A stretch of DNA of 64,000 nt from assembly GCF_001183985.1 (NCBI RefSeq), contig NZ_LFZW01000001.1:4803621-4867620 (forward strand), written 5' to 3'. The DNA is from Peribacillus loiseleuriae. GTDB taxonomy: Bacteria > Bacillota > Bacilli > Bacillales > DSM-1321. This document shows positions 1-9,735 of the stretch, in pieces (the stretch's first letter is position 1; every line of letters begins with the position of its first letter). Position numbers and translations under genes: made by a program. Below the pieces are notes generated by a model that did no database searches, was not told the origin of the DNA, and was given only the letters and a program-made list of their open reading frames with translations.

Positions 1-2350
1 CATTCACTTTTACTGTAATACCTTCTAATAAAACTTCATTCTTATTTAAATCCTCGGATTTTACCGCTTCAGAGAAGCTTACTACCAATTCATTACTGCC
101 ATTTACAGTTAAAGTTGGAGTAACAGTAGGAGCAACATTTTCCGTTAAAGTTAATTCCACAGAGTTTTCCCCAGTCGCTAATGTGTTGCCGAACTTGTCT
201 GTTAAGTTAGATGCTATAAAAGTATGATTTCCATTAGCAGTAACAAAAGACTCAGGTAATGTAATTCTAACTTTATTTTTATTATCTACAAATTTAATCT
301 CTGTATTGGATGGTAATACCTTACCGCCAAGTTTGTAGTTGGAAGCAGTTAATACAGAGTCACTCATACCGTCTTCATTTGTGTTTGCAAAAACAACATC
401 AATCACATTTTTATCTACTGAAATAGTTGTAGTAATAACAGCTGCTGGTTCTACTCCAGATGCTGCAGGACGAACAACATTTAAACTAATTGCATTCGCA
501 TTTTTGTTCATGTAGTTATCAACCACTGCATCTTTTGCAATTTCAACAACATAATTTTTCTCTGTTGCAAGTTGTGAATTAGCAGCAAGTACTAACTCTA
601 ATTTGTTTTTAACAGATTGTCCATTTACAACTGGATGTTTAGATGAAGTCACTGTTAATGTTTTTGAGCTTTGCATAATTCCATCAATTGATTTGACAGT
701 CAAAGCTTCAATAGTAGACTCCGCTACATCTTCATTGAAATCAAGAACAATTTTTCCGTCTGCTGTAGCAGAAGCACTTGATAATGACGCTGCTGTTTTA
801 TCAGCCGTAAATGTAGAATTAAACTTCACTTCTTGCATTTTATTTGATGTTGCTGCTTTATCAGCAAAGTCTTTTACAACAACTTCAGAAGTAAAGAAAT
901 TTTTGTTGTTTGCAAAGAATGAACCATCATTTGCTTTTTGTACATCAACAACAAACGTTTTATTATCAGTAGTTGTAATATCGTTTACTTTTATTCCACC
1001 GATCGTGATCGTACCAGCAGTAACCTCTTTAGAGAATGTTAAAGACAATTTGTTTCCATTTGCTGAAGTTGATACTGTTGGAATGGTTGAATCAACGCTT
1101 TTTGCAGGCACTGTAAATGATAAAGTTAAGTGATCTGCTTTGTTTGGTGTTGGAGTTGCTGTATCTTTTGCACCCACAATATCAATCGTGTATGTTTTTC
1201 CAACTTCTAAACCATTAAGAGTAAATGAGTCTTTGTTAGTAGAACTTGGAGTTGTTTGAACTCCATTTACAGACACAGTTCCAATAGTTGATAATTCTTC
1301 TGTAAATGAGATCGTTGCATTAGCCGTTTTTCCATCGACACTATAGTTAGCAAATGTCGTTTCACTTACTGAAGGTGCAACTACGTCAGCATAAGTTAAA
1401 AGGGAAACATACTTAGCCGTTTGAACTGGTTGGTTCGTTTTGTCTTTATTGACAGTATTTAAAGGTGCAACTGTGACAACTGCATTAGATACTTCTGTAT
1501 TATCCAATGTATATGTTACAGTTTTTCGATCTTTAGAAAGTTTAGCAGTATCTGCTACGACTTGTTTGCCTTCTAATGAGAATGCAGCTTCTAATTGTGC
1601 TACAGTTGTTCCTTCAGCAAGTACTGTATTAAATTTCACAACGACTTGTTTAGCGTTAATAGCGTTGATACTCTCAACACTAGGAGCCGCCGCTACAGGT
1701 TTTTCAAGTGTAGAACCTTTCTCCCAATCCGTTTCAGTTAATAACTTCGCAAAGTCAGCACGTTTGATTTGTGCTTCTGGAGAGAAAGTTGTTGCTGTAG
1801 TACCCGTAATTAATCCATGTGAGTAAAGAACCTTCACATAGTCCGCATACCATTTTTTATTATCAACATCTGTAAAGTTGGCTACTGGTCCATCCGCTTT
1901 CAAAGTTAAATGGTAAGCTTCTACTACCATTTTCGCAAATTCACCACGAGTCAATGTGCCTGTTGGATCGAATTTTCCTTCACCTTTACCGTTAATCAAT
2001 TTTTTAGCATAAAGTGCGTTGATGAATTCAGCGTACCATTTAGATTGGTCTACATCCGAAAAATCAGCAGCTGGTGCAGTTTTTGAATCTAATTTAAGAA
2101 TATTTGAAACCATTTTGGAAGCCTCTGCACGGTTGATTTTTCCACCAAGGTCAAATGAACCATCTGGGCGTCCGTCAATGATTTTCGCATTAGCTAAAGC
2201 AGTTACAAAATCATAATAAAAATTGCCTTTTTGAACGTCTTTAAAATTAGATGCCGCAAAACCAGTAGTTGGAGCAATTGCAGTTGCAACTAAAGCTGCA
2301 GTAAGTGATGCCGCAAAAAATTGACGATGTTTTTTAGATTGATATGTCAT
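1..2350 (-). CDS. S-layer-type protein with three SLH domains (3' end outside window)
   Basis: The minus-strand reading frame is open from an ATG at 2350 to the left edge, giving about 783 codons, so the C-terminus is missing. The start follows AGGAGG at 11 nt. Residues 1-32 are a signal peptide starting MTYQSKKHRQFF and ending TGFAA. Three SLH domains follow at about residues 34-75, 95-140 and 155-203, with motifs such as INRAEASKM, LTRGEFAKM and IKRADFAKL. The rest is a Thr/Ser/Val-rich chain of beta-type Ig/Big-like modules. SLH domains bind pyruvylated secondary cell wall polysaccharide, so this protein should sit in or on the surface layer. Its leader peptide closely resembles that of the S-layer protein starting at 24421, so the two are paralogues. 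Whether it is a major S-layer subunit or a minor surface protein cannot be told here. Confidence 0.9.
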   Translation of the reverse strand, partial: MTYQSKKHRQFFAASLTAALVATAIAPTTGFAASNFKDVQKGNFYYDFVTALANAKIIDGRPDGSFDLGGKINRAEASKMVSNILKLDSKTAPAADFSDVDQSKWYAEFINALYAKKLINGKGEGKFDPTGTLTRGEFAKMVVEAYHLTLKADGPVANFTDVDNKKWYADYVKVLYSHGLITGTTATTFSPEAQIKRADFAKLLTETDWEKGSTLEKPVAAAPSVESINAINAKQVVVKFNTVLAEGTTVAQLEAAFSLEGKQVVADTAKLSKDRKTVTYTLDNTEVSNAVVTVAPLNTVNKDKTNQPVQTAKYVSLLTYADVVAPSVSETTFANYSVDGKTANATISFTEELSTIGTVSVNGVQTTPSSTNKDSFTLNGLEVGKTYTIDIVGAKDTATPTPNKADHLTLSFTVPAKSVDSTIPTVSTSANGNKLSLTFSKEVTAGTITIGGIKVNDITTTDNKTFVVDVQKANDGSFFANNKNFFTSEVVVKDFADKAATSNKMQEVKFNSTFTADKTAASLSSASATADGKIVLDFNEDVAESTIEALTVKSIDGIMQSSKTLTVTSSKHPVVNGQSVKNKLELVLAANSQLATEKNYVVEIAKDAVVDNYMNKNANAISLNVVRPAASGVEPAAVITTTISVDKNVIDVVFANTNEDGMSDSVLTASNYKLGGKVLPSNTEIKFVDNKNKVRITLPESFVTANGNHTFIASNLTDKFGNTLATGENSVELTLTENVAPTVTPTLTVNGSNELVVSFSEAVKSEDLNKNEVLLEGITVKVN

Positions 2351-2505
2351 GAGTTATGTATCCTCCTATTTGAACTAGCTAAACAGACCCCTACAGACAT
2401 TCTTTAATGTCTATTAAATTGATCTACTCTATTTATATAGTCTTGAAAACTAGTTTAAAAATGTAAATTTAAGATTGTTTTGTAGATGATTTAATCATCT
2501 ACCTT
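2351..2505 (-). promoter_or_regulatory. Leader region of the left-edge SLH gene with two hairpins
   Basis: Upstream of the start there is an AGGAGG site and two short perfect inverted repeats: AGACATT..AATGTCT at 2395-2412 and GTAGATGA..TCATCTAC at 2482-2502. Long structured leaders are common on S-layer mRNAs. I could not pick a convincing -35/-10 pair, so the promoter is not placed. Confidence 0.35.
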
Positions 2506-2627
2506 AGCATTATAGCAAAGAAATATAAAATAAAAAGCACTTAATAACATATACATTTTATTACCAAAAAAGGGCATGGCGCTAAATAACATCCAAATAT
2601 TAGAAGGATAGATTCCTTGTCCCATTC

Positions 2628-3341
2628 TTAACGAACACGATGAATAACACTTTTGGCTACTCCAGTTATTCTCGATAACTGTCTTACTGTCACGCCATTC
2701 AGCTCTTTAAGCATTACTAATATAGCATCCCTATTTTCTTTGTCCATTTGCTGGAATACACTAATATTTGTAATCCCTAATTTATACAAATACTCCCTTA
2801 CTTCTCTATCAGACATTCTTACTTTTGCCTGTTCTTCTAAACATTGATCATCATTAGGTTGTTGCATGTATTCAATAAACAATGTAATTGCCTTGCTTCT
2901 ATCCAATGAAAATAAATTAAGCCCGAAATCAATATCCACCATGTTCACTTTACGGATATACTCATTTATACTTGTCCATTCACTCTCAGAGACGTTTTTT
3001 GACAAACCTGCCTTTATCGGGCTTTGATGTATATATCTAAGAACCGTTAGAAAATAAGCAGTATCTTCCACATTTTCGCTCTTAAATCGTTCTTGGAATA
3101 AATGTCCACATCGTTCATATTTCATATTGTACCAATAAACATAGCTTGAACTAATTCTCTTTATCGCTTCTGAAACGTTTTCCTTCATTTCCTTCAATAA
3201 TAAATGTATATGATTATCCATTAGACAATAACCGTAAAGCTGATATTTACTTATGTCTTTATATTTTTTTAGCATCTCTAAAAGCCTCGTTTTATCCTCA
3301 TCATCCTTGAAGATTAGCTGTCTATTAATTCCTCTCAACAT
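2628..3341 (-). CDS. REP-associated tyrosine transposase (IS200-like), damaged 5' end
   Basis: This 237-aa ORF is a Y1/HUH single-strand transposase of the RAYT type. It has the metal-binding HUH motif in DNHIHLLLK (about residues 42-50), the YIHQSPIKAGL block and a C-terminal helix-turn-helix (VRQLSRITGVAKSVIHRVR). RAYTs normally begin MPRKAR..S.SGIYHIMLRG. Here the ORF starts at the internal Met of HIMLRG. Just upstream, the DNA still spells PRKARV and KSGSGIYHI, but in two frames: the expected ATG reads ATACG and one A is missing after GTA. The ancestral protein therefore had about 19 more residues, and the gene is probably decayed although its catalytic core is intact. It does not belong to an operon. 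Confidence 0.8.
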   Translation of the reverse strand: MLRGINRQLIFKDDEDKTRLLEMLKKYKDISKYQLYGYCLMDNHIHLLLKEMKENVSEAIKRISSSYVYWYNMKYERCGHLFQERFKSENVEDTAYFLTVLRYIHQSPIKAGLSKNVSESEWTSINEYIRKVNMVDIDFGLNLFSLDRSKAITLFIEYMQQPNDDQCLEEQAKVRMSDREVREYLYKLGITNISVFQQMDKENRDAILVMLKELNGVTVRQLSRITGVAKSVIHRVR

Positions 3342-3422
3342 AATGTGATAGATACCACTACCGCTCTTACCCTTGCCTTCCTTGGCGTATACGAATCACC
3401 TCAAGGTATTTTTTACGTAAAA

Positions 3423-4509
3423 TCAATTTTTCCTTGCAATCACTTGTTCTTTTGGGTGAGGGATCCGTCTTAGTTGAATGGCTTTCCAAACAGATTCATC
3501 TGTTATGTGAAGATCCTCTGATAAATCTGAAATGGTTCGCGCTAATCGAATAATTTTGATTTGGACACGGTTGCTCCATTGCTGTTTTACAGATACTTGG
3601 GCAATCATTTTACGCTGATTGTCTGTTAATGGACTTGTCGCGATTAAGATTTCAAACGGAACTTTCGCGTTACATATTTGTTCTTGATACCGAGCGAATT
3701 GCTGTTGCTGCGCGATCTCTACACGATGGCGAAAATCAGAGGATGATTCTCGTGTTCTCGATGGCTAATCAAGATCCACTGGCTTTAAAGAAAGCAAAAT
3801 ATCCATCCGATCATAGACAGGCCCTGATATCCGATTACGATACGCTTGAACTTGTTTTTGTGTACATGTGCAGTAATGGAGATTTGGAACCAAGATACCC
3901 ACAAGGGCAAGGGTTCATCGCTCCGATGAGGATAAATGATGCTGGATAGGTGACAGTAGAGTGAGCGCGGCTGATCGTGACTTTCCCTGTTTCAAGCGGT
4001 TGGCGTAACATATCCAATGTTTTCTTCGTAAATTCAGCCATTTCATCAAGGAACAGGACACCATGATGTGCTAATGAAATTTCCCCCGGTTTTGGATAAG
4101 GCCCTCCCCCAATAATAGCAACAGAGGAAGCAGAATGATGCGGCTGTCTATATGGAGCAGTTTGTGGGTTTAGGAGCTTTCCTTTGGCCAACTGGTATAA
4201 GCTGATCACTTCTAATTGCTGATGTTTCGTTAAAGGTGGCAGAATCGAAGGAAAGGTTTCAACAAGTAAAATTTTTCCACATCCCAATGGACCAGTCATT
4301 AACACGTTATGTCCGCCAGCAGCTGCTATTTCTAATGCTTGTTTTGTGTGTTCATGTCCGATGTTATGAGAAAAGTCTTTTTGAAACTCATATGAAGGCT
4401 TCGTTTGTTCCACTATTGGGGTGACCATTTGTAATGGCAATAAAACTTGTCCAGTTAAATACTGCAAAACGTCATGGATATGGGGAACAACGATAGGAAG
4501 ATTAAAAGC
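3423..4509 (-). pseudogene. comM: comM/yifB (Mg-chelatase-like AAA+ ATPase), C-terminal part
   Basis: Reading down from 4509, the translation matches ComM/YifB from the DVLQYLTGQ segment through the ATPase core. The Walker A region reads [12 protein letters not shown] (the family usually has PPGCGKS), followed by FLDEMAEF and [10 protein letters not shown]. After that a one-base frameshift near 3880 moves the rest into another frame ([19 protein letters not shown]). There is an in-frame TAG at 3765-3767, and the C-terminal block WSNRVQIKIIRLARTI ends at 3423. The N-terminal 82 residues lie 5.2 kb away at 9736-9981, and about 80 intervening residues are missing from both pieces. ComM is a hexameric helicase acting on branched DNA during natural transformation; this copy cannot be functional. 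Confidence 0.85.
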
Positions 4510-4674
4510 TACAAATCCTATGAACGTATGACTAATCTCCCCGATAGGCTGGCCACTTAAAAAGTATTCAAAATCAGGAGCCATACTACCTAATACCATT
4601 GCTGAAAAATTTATATATTTACTTTTTCTTAAAAATGGAAGAATAGCTGCTGGATGAGCAAAAGTTAGTGGCAT
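4510..4674 (-). pseudogene. N-terminal fragment of a DUF4184 membrane protein, fused in frame to comM
   Basis: The first 55 or so codons ([20 protein letters not shown]..., SMAPDFEYF) match the start of DUF4184 proteins, which are normally about 240 residues long. The start at 4674 has an AGGAG site 8 nt upstream. The frame runs without a stop into the comM remnant, giving a chimeric ORF of 288 codons from 4701 to 3835. This is most simply a deletion junction, since neither half keeps a complete domain. Confidence 0.7.
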
Positions 4675-4765
4675 GATGTACGCTCCTATTTGTTCTTTCA
4701 ATTTTACTTTAAATATAAGATTTATAGCTTTTATCTTTCATATGAATATGAGTAGAAATTTAATT

Positions 4766-5158
4766 ATGATCTTATCCTATCAAAGGTGGTGTTTCTTTAT
4801 AAAATTTAGGCTGGGATTGATTCTTTTTTTAGTGCTTTTTATAAGTGCATGCCAACAAATTCATACAGTTAATATGTATGAAATGAAAAGTTTTTCGGAA
4901 ATGAAAGACAATTCCTTAATTGTGATTATAGACTTTAAAGATGTAAGGAGGATAAAAAAAGAATTTGACACCGCAAAGAAAGAGTTGGGTATCGTGGATA
5001 TGGCGGACCCACATTATAAAGTGGAAATCGGCAAAGATGCATTTTTTCTATGGATCAGTGACGAATCAGGTACAATCATGAACTTGAAGGATACACATAC
5101 AATTTATACACTTTCTGAAAATGCAGCCGATTTGATGAATGAACTTATTAAGAAATAG
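4766..5158 (+). CDS. Putative small lipoprotein of unknown function
   Basis: The frame encodes a hydrophobic leader ending in a lipobox, LFISAC, followed by about 100 polar residues. The Cys would be lipid-modified and the protein held on the outer face of the membrane. I recognise no family. The start is unclear: ATGs at 4742, 4748 and 4766 are in frame, and the best ribosome-binding-like sequence (AAAGGTGGTG near 4780) is followed at normal spacing only by ATA, so the original start may have been lost. The open frame continues upstream to 4673, diverging from the DUF4184 fragment. Confidence 0.5.
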   Translation: MILSYQRWCFFIKFRLGLILFLVLFISACQQIHTVNMYEMKSFSEMKDNSLIVIIDFKDVRRIKKEFDTAKKELGIVDMADPHYKVEIGKDAFFLWISDESGTIMNLKDTHTIYTLSENAADLMNELIKK

Positions 5159-5191
5159 TAATGATAAGGGTTTTGCAAAAGGTGTTCATAT

Positions 5192-5239
5192 TGGTGTCAG
5201 GCACCCACCGAGGACAGTGTCTTTCTTTGGTGCCTGACA
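5192..5239. repeat. REP-like palindrome, GGTGTCAGGCACC family
   Basis: The arms TGGTGTCAGGCACC (5192-5205) and GGTGCCTGACA (5229-5239) form an imperfect hairpin around GAGGACAGTGTC. This resembles short intergenic palindromes that are widespread in Bacillus and related to RAYT activity. It lies between the lipoprotein and the repeat protein and could also act as a weak terminator. Confidence 0.6.
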
Positions 5240-5407
5240 TCGGCAGTGTAGATGGATGACACTGGAGAAGTAATTTAAATTTTTGTGAAACTAAACACTG
5301 AATTACAACGTCTATTTAAGGTATAAATGCAAATGTAAAATTTTGTTCACATTACCTTGTTTTCCTTATATACTTGTCTTAATGAATCTTTCACAGGAGG
5401 TTATGCA

Positions 5408-8098
5408 ATGCTTAAGAAATCGGAAAAAATAATTTTTTCCTTTATTTTACTTATAGGTTTGATCATACCAACTCAAGCTTTTGCTTCAAACAAAGTAATA
5501 ACGATTGTAATTGATGGAATTGAAATTAGTACCGATCAGCCGCCAATTGTTCAAGGAGGAAGAACTTTAGTTCCTTTACGTGCAATTTTTGAAGGACTTC
5601 AAGCGACGGTAGATTTCAACTCAGCGAATAAAACAATTAAAGCTACAAGAGGTAGTACAACTATTGTCCTTACTCTTGGCTCTAAAAACGCAATTATTAA
5701 TAATAAAGCTGTGCAATTAGATATACCGGCTCAGGTTTTAGCGAACCGTACATTGGTACCTGTTCGTTTTGTTAGTGAAGCACTTGGGGATGATGTAGTA
5801 TATAACGACTCAACGAAACGGGTAGAAATCACGACAAAGAACAATACGGTATCTAATATAGCTGTTAAGGATAATAACGATTGGGGAGATGGGCGTGATT
5901 TACAAGTTAGTTTTACGCCTGCAAAAAATCAATCCCAAATCGATCATTATCGTGCAATGATTGTAAAGACCTCTAAGTTTTCATCTTTTAATGTAAATAA
6001 CTCCTTTAACTTAACAACTAATCGTTATACGACTATATTAAAAGCAGGGACAACAATCGAGAGAGTCTTTCAATCAAATACGTTAGATACAGATGGAGAG
6101 TTAATACAGAACGATATTGACTATACCATGGTGATAGCATCTTTTAATAAGAATAATAGGGTTTTAGCATATGAATCTGCTAAATTTACCTTATCAACCA
6201 AATCGAAAGTAAATGCTGTCTCAAATTTGAAGCTAAAGGATGTAAGTGATTTTGGGGACGGTCGTGATATTGAGATTACTTTCAACAAAATTGCGGATGA
6301 AAGTAATTTACTTCAATATCGTGCAATTGTCGTTCGATCAGATGAGGCCAATACGTTTAACTTATCTGCAGCTAAAGAACTTTCAGCTTCAAATTACACA
6401 TCCATTGCAAAAAACGGTTCTAATATTAAGCAAGTTCTATCAAGCTCAACAAGAGATAACTATGGTCGACCGCTACAAAGCGGGATAGCATATAAGGTAT
6501 TTATTTTATCCCTCGGGGACCATTCCAGATCATATAGCAGCTCTTTATCAGGCGCTTCTAATGCCATTACTCTAGGAAGTAACCCAGAGGAAATTCGCAT
6601 TACAAAACTTGCCGTTAAAGATACATTGGATTATGGTGATGGGAGAGACTTACAAGTAAGCTTTACAGCACCAACCAATGACACCCGTGTATCTGAATAT
6701 AGAGTTTTTGTTGTGAGAGAAGCAGATGCCAGTAAGTTTACTTTAACAAAAGCTGAAAGTATGTCATCTGAGTATTATTCTAGGGTAGTAAAGAGTTCGT
6801 CAGCGGATATCTCGGTCAATCTATCTTCTAGTACGAGAGATGTGGATGGATACTATATCCAAAATGACATTGCATACAAAGTGTTTGTTCTTTCAATTGG
6901 AAATCAAGCAAACTCTTATAAAAACTCACTATCCACGGCTTCACCTTCTATTAAACTTACAAACAACCAACTTGCATCACCTGTAACAAATCTTGTTGTA
7001 AAGGATATTAGTGATTGGGGAGATGGTCGAGATATCGAGGTATCCTTCAATAAGGTAGCAGATGAAACGAAAATAAGCGGATATCGAATTATAGTTGTAA
7101 AATCAGCTCAGTCAAATGGATTTAACTTGAGCTCTGCTAATTCAACCTCTTACTATACATCCGTATCAAAAACGAATGCAAATTTAAAGAAAACCTTATC
7201 ATCAACTACAAGAGATGCTTTTGGGGAAATTATTCGCGAAGGTGTCGAATATAAAGTGTTTGTTCTCTCCGTCTCATCGGGTGGAAATAGTTATAACAAT
7301 GCTCTATCAGCTGCGTCGCTACCTTTAAAATTGGAAAAAAACAATGCTGCACTTGCTGTAACAGGAGTTAGCGCTAAAAATGTTGGAAATGCAGGAAATG
7401 GTACTGATTTAGAAGTAAGTTTTAATAAAATTGCAGATGAAACAAGAATTTCCGAATATCGAATTATGGTTGTTAGGGCTGGAGGTTCCTTTGACTTAAC
7501 AAAGGCAAATTTAGTTCCAGCGGCGAATTACTCTAAAGTTTCTAAAAATGGACAGAATCAAAAAGTAAAGCTTAGCATACTTGCTAAGGATGTAAGTGGA
7601 TATATTATAGAACCTGATCAGCCATATGTGGTTTATGTCCTCAGTGTTTCTAACACTGGTAACAGCAATGCTTTATCCGCACCTTCATCTCCAGCAGTTA
7701 CATTATCAAACCCAAAAGTTGCTGAGGTCACAAATGTAACAGTTCAGGATAATAGGGATAATGGAAATGGGTCGGATCTTGAAATTAGCTTTGACAGAGC
7801 TGTTACAGAAACAAATATTTCTTATTATGAAATTTTTGTAGTAAAGTCTAGCAGTAATTTCACTCTAACAACAGCTAATGGTATTCAAGATTCCACTAGA
7901 AGAACAAAAGTTGAGAAAAGTGAAGGTGGAGGAAACGGACCAATAGCAATCACTCTAAATTCATCTTCTAAAGATGTAGATGGTGCACTGATTCAAAAAA
8001 ATATTAGTTATAAAGTATATGTTCTTTCTGTAGCTGATGGGAAGAACGCTGCAATCAATGCACTATCAGCTCCAAGTCTACCAATTACTTTAAATTAA
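5408..8098 (+). CDS. Secreted protein: copper-amine-oxidase-N-like stalk domain plus six GDGRDL repeats
   Basis: The start chosen is the ATG at 5408, 7 nt after AGGAGGT; it gives 896 residues with signal peptide MLKKSEKIIFSF...TQAFA. Residues about 30-140 match the copper amine oxidase N-terminal-like domain (VQGGRTLVPLRAIFEGL, LANRTLVPVRFVSEALG), a non-catalytic wall-associated module in Firmicutes. Six tandem repeats of about 120 residues follow, each opening with a V.N..VKD..D.GDGRDLEVSF motif, then YR..VV, and closing with a segment like D.DG..IQ..I.YKVFVLS. The last two repeats have degenerate GNGTDL and GNGSDL forms. The repeats look like fibronectin-III/Ig-type beta sandwiches; the Asp-rich GDGRD loop suggests metal binding, which is inference. 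There is no SLH, LPXTG or membrane anchor. A good rho-independent terminator follows. Confidence 0.85.
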   Translation: MLKKSEKIIFSFILLIGLIIPTQAFASNKVITIVIDGIEISTDQPPIVQGGRTLVPLRAIFEGLQATVDFNSANKTIKATRGSTTIVLTLGSKNAIINNKAVQLDIPAQVLANRTLVPVRFVSEALGDDVVYNDSTKRVEITTKNNTVSNIAVKDNNDWGDGRDLQVSFTPAKNQSQIDHYRAMIVKTSKFSSFNVNNSFNLTTNRYTTILKAGTTIERVFQSNTLDTDGELIQNDIDYTMVIASFNKNNRVLAYESAKFTLSTKSKVNAVSNLKLKDVSDFGDGRDIEITFNKIADESNLLQYRAIVVRSDEANTFNLSAAKELSASNYTSIAKNGSNIKQVLSSSTRDNYGRPLQSGIAYKVFILSLGDHSRSYSSSLSGASNAITLGSNPEEIRITKLAVKDTLDYGDGRDLQVSFTAPTNDTRVSEYRVFVVREADASKFTLTKAESMSSEYYSRVVKSSSADISVNLSSSTRDVDGYYIQNDIAYKVFVLSIGNQANSYKNSLSTASPSIKLTNNQLASPVTNLVVKDISDWGDGRDIEVSFNKVADETKISGYRIIVVKSAQSNGFNLSSANSTSYYTSVSKTNANLKKTLSSTTRDAFGEIIREGVEYKVFVLSVSSGGNSYNNALSAASLPLKLEKNNAALAVTGVSAKNVGNAGNGTDLEVSFNKIADETRISEYRIMVVRAGGSFDLTKANLVPAANYSKVSKNGQNQKVKLSILAKDVSGYIIEPDQPYVVYVLSVSNTGNSNALSAPSSPAVTLSNPKVAEVTNVTVQDNRDNGNGSDLEISFDRAVTETNISYYEIFVVKSSSNFTLTTANGIQDSTRRTKVEKSEGGGNGPIAITLNSSSKDVDGALIQKNISYKVYVLSVADGKNAAINALSAPSLPITLN

Positions 8099-8123
8099 GC
8101 TCGCACGTATAAATAAGGAATAG

Positions 8124-8163
8124 AAAAAGAGAGTTATCGCTAAAGCGGTATCTCTCTTTTTTG
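8124..8163 (+). terminator. Rho-independent terminator of the repeat protein gene
   Basis: The stem GAGAGTTATCGC / GCGGTATCTCTC with loop TAAA is followed by TTTTTT, 25 nt after the stop codon. Confidence 0.85.
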
Positions 8164-8281
8164 CGGAAAAAATATATAATTGTTTTATTTTTTCATAAAC
8201 ATTGAAAATAATTCAATTTTTTGGCTCTATCAGTTTTATAGATTCATATTGTTAAAATTTTCGTGATTTACATTAAATAAA

Positions 8282-9680
8282 TGTAACTACTCAGACCTCA
8301 TGTAATTTTAAAAAATAGCCTTGCCTTCCATGTTTGATTTCTTGATAACTAGTGAACACTTGAAATATCAAACCAAAGGAGGTGAAGGGGATGAACTACA
8401 AACAATTTTTAACTATTTACAATCAAGGACCTGATGAAGTCTATCGTTTACTCAAAACGTATGAAAAAAGAATGGAATCTTTATAGGTGGACAACTTCAA
8501 GTGATTTCTAATCGTGTTTCTACTCTTGAATTTCATACTAAAAAAAACTCTACAAATAGCCATAAACCACCTTCATCGGATGGACTTCGTAAACCAAAAA
8601 CGAAGAGTTTACGTGAAATAACGCCAAGTGTTTGATAACCCACCCATTCAACTAGAGGTTACGCAACATGAGATCGAATTCAAAAGGTGTGCGAGCTGCG
8701 GCACAAAAGCAGAATCTGACTTTCCAAAAGATGTACAGCATCATATTCAATACGGAGCTAATGTGCAAAGCATGGTCCTGTATATGATGCAGTATCAGTT
8801 GATTCCTTTCGCTCGAACAAAAGAGTTCTTTCAGGATTTTTTTTATTTGTCCATCAGTGAAGGACCTTGTGGAATATGAATCAAACATTTGGGACTTATT
8901 TGGTAGAAACCTTTGAGACACAAGCTAGAAACCAGATCCTCCAAGCATCCGTTGTTCATTTTGATGAAACCGGCTTACGAAGTAAAGGGAAAACGCAATG
9001 GTTACACACGTTAAGTACAGACCAAGTAACTTTACAGTATGTTCACGAAAAACGTGGCACAGAGGCCATAAACGAGATCGATCTCTTGCCGAAATTCAAA
9101 GGCATTGCCGTTCATGATTGTTTGGCCTCATATTTTGTATATGAAAATTGTGAACACGCCGTGTACAATGCCCATTTACTTCGCGATTTAAAAGCTGTTT
9201 ACGAACAAACGGAACAATCCTGGACACAGGATATGATCGAGATCCTTCTTTTGGCGAAGCAACAGCGAGAGTGCCAAGAAGACCCCTTGAATCCAATAGT
9301 TGTCGCATGGATGGATGATACCTATGTAGACATCACGGAAAAGTTATTAAATCGACTTTCCAAACGCCAAGATTCTGTCCTCCTATTTGTAGAAAATTCG
9401 GAAGTTCCCTTTGATAATAACTTGGCCGAACGAGATTTACGCATGGCCAAGTGAAACAAAAAGTCTCCGGTACATTCCGAAGTGAAACAGGCGCACAGAA
9501 TTTCGCCATGGCACGAAGCTTTTAAGTACATTAAAAAAGCAAAAAAGAAACTTGCTTGAATCTATTAAATAAGTGATAAAAACAGGGGAAATAGAATGAT
9601 TCGAAACATAATTTACAAGATAATTCTTCATGGATTACCTCAATTTTGTCCTGATTTTGGATAGAGTCTGAGCAGTTACA
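8282..9680 (+). mobile_element. Degenerate IS66-family insertion sequence
   Basis: Near-perfect 15-bp terminal inverted repeats bound the element: TGTAACTACTCAGAC at 8282-8296 and its partner TGTAACTGCTCAGAC on the minus strand at 9666-9680 (one mismatch). The interior is a broken IS66 transposase. The 8 bases outside each end (TAAATAAA and CTTTTTCT) do not match, so the expected 8-bp target duplication is absent. The element therefore probably marks a rearrangement junction. The left end lies 183 bp after the repeat protein gene and the right end 55 bp from the comM N-terminal fragment. Confidence 0.8.
8391..9572 (+). pseudogene. IS66 transposase remnant
   Basis: The N-terminus begins at an ATG after AAAGGAGGTG (MNYKQFLTIYNQGPDEVYRL). 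It meets a TAG at 8484, continues in another frame ([18 protein letters not shown]), and then reads through the zinc-ribbon-like C..C segment (FKRCASCGTKAESDF) and the DDE core (HFDETGLRSKGKTQWLH, VHDCLASYF, FDNNLAERDLRMAK). It ends with SGTFRSETGAQNFA. Several frameshifts and stops separate the blocks (8391-8486, 8628-8879, 8867-9454, 9455-9572). It is not functional. Confidence 0.85.
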
Positions 9681-9735
9681 CTTTTTCTAAACGGTCTATT
9701 AAAAAATACTTCCCCAAAAAAGAGTCACTACTTTT

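Noticed and set aside
603..1826. Open frames on the plus strand at 603-1133 and 1440-1826
   Set aside because: They are antisense shadows of the partial SLH protein, with no ribosome binding site and Thr/Ser-rich composition mirrored from the real frame.
3629..3949. 106-codon plus-strand ORF
   Set aside because: It lies opposite the frameshifted comM remnant, whose conserved residues are on the minus strand.
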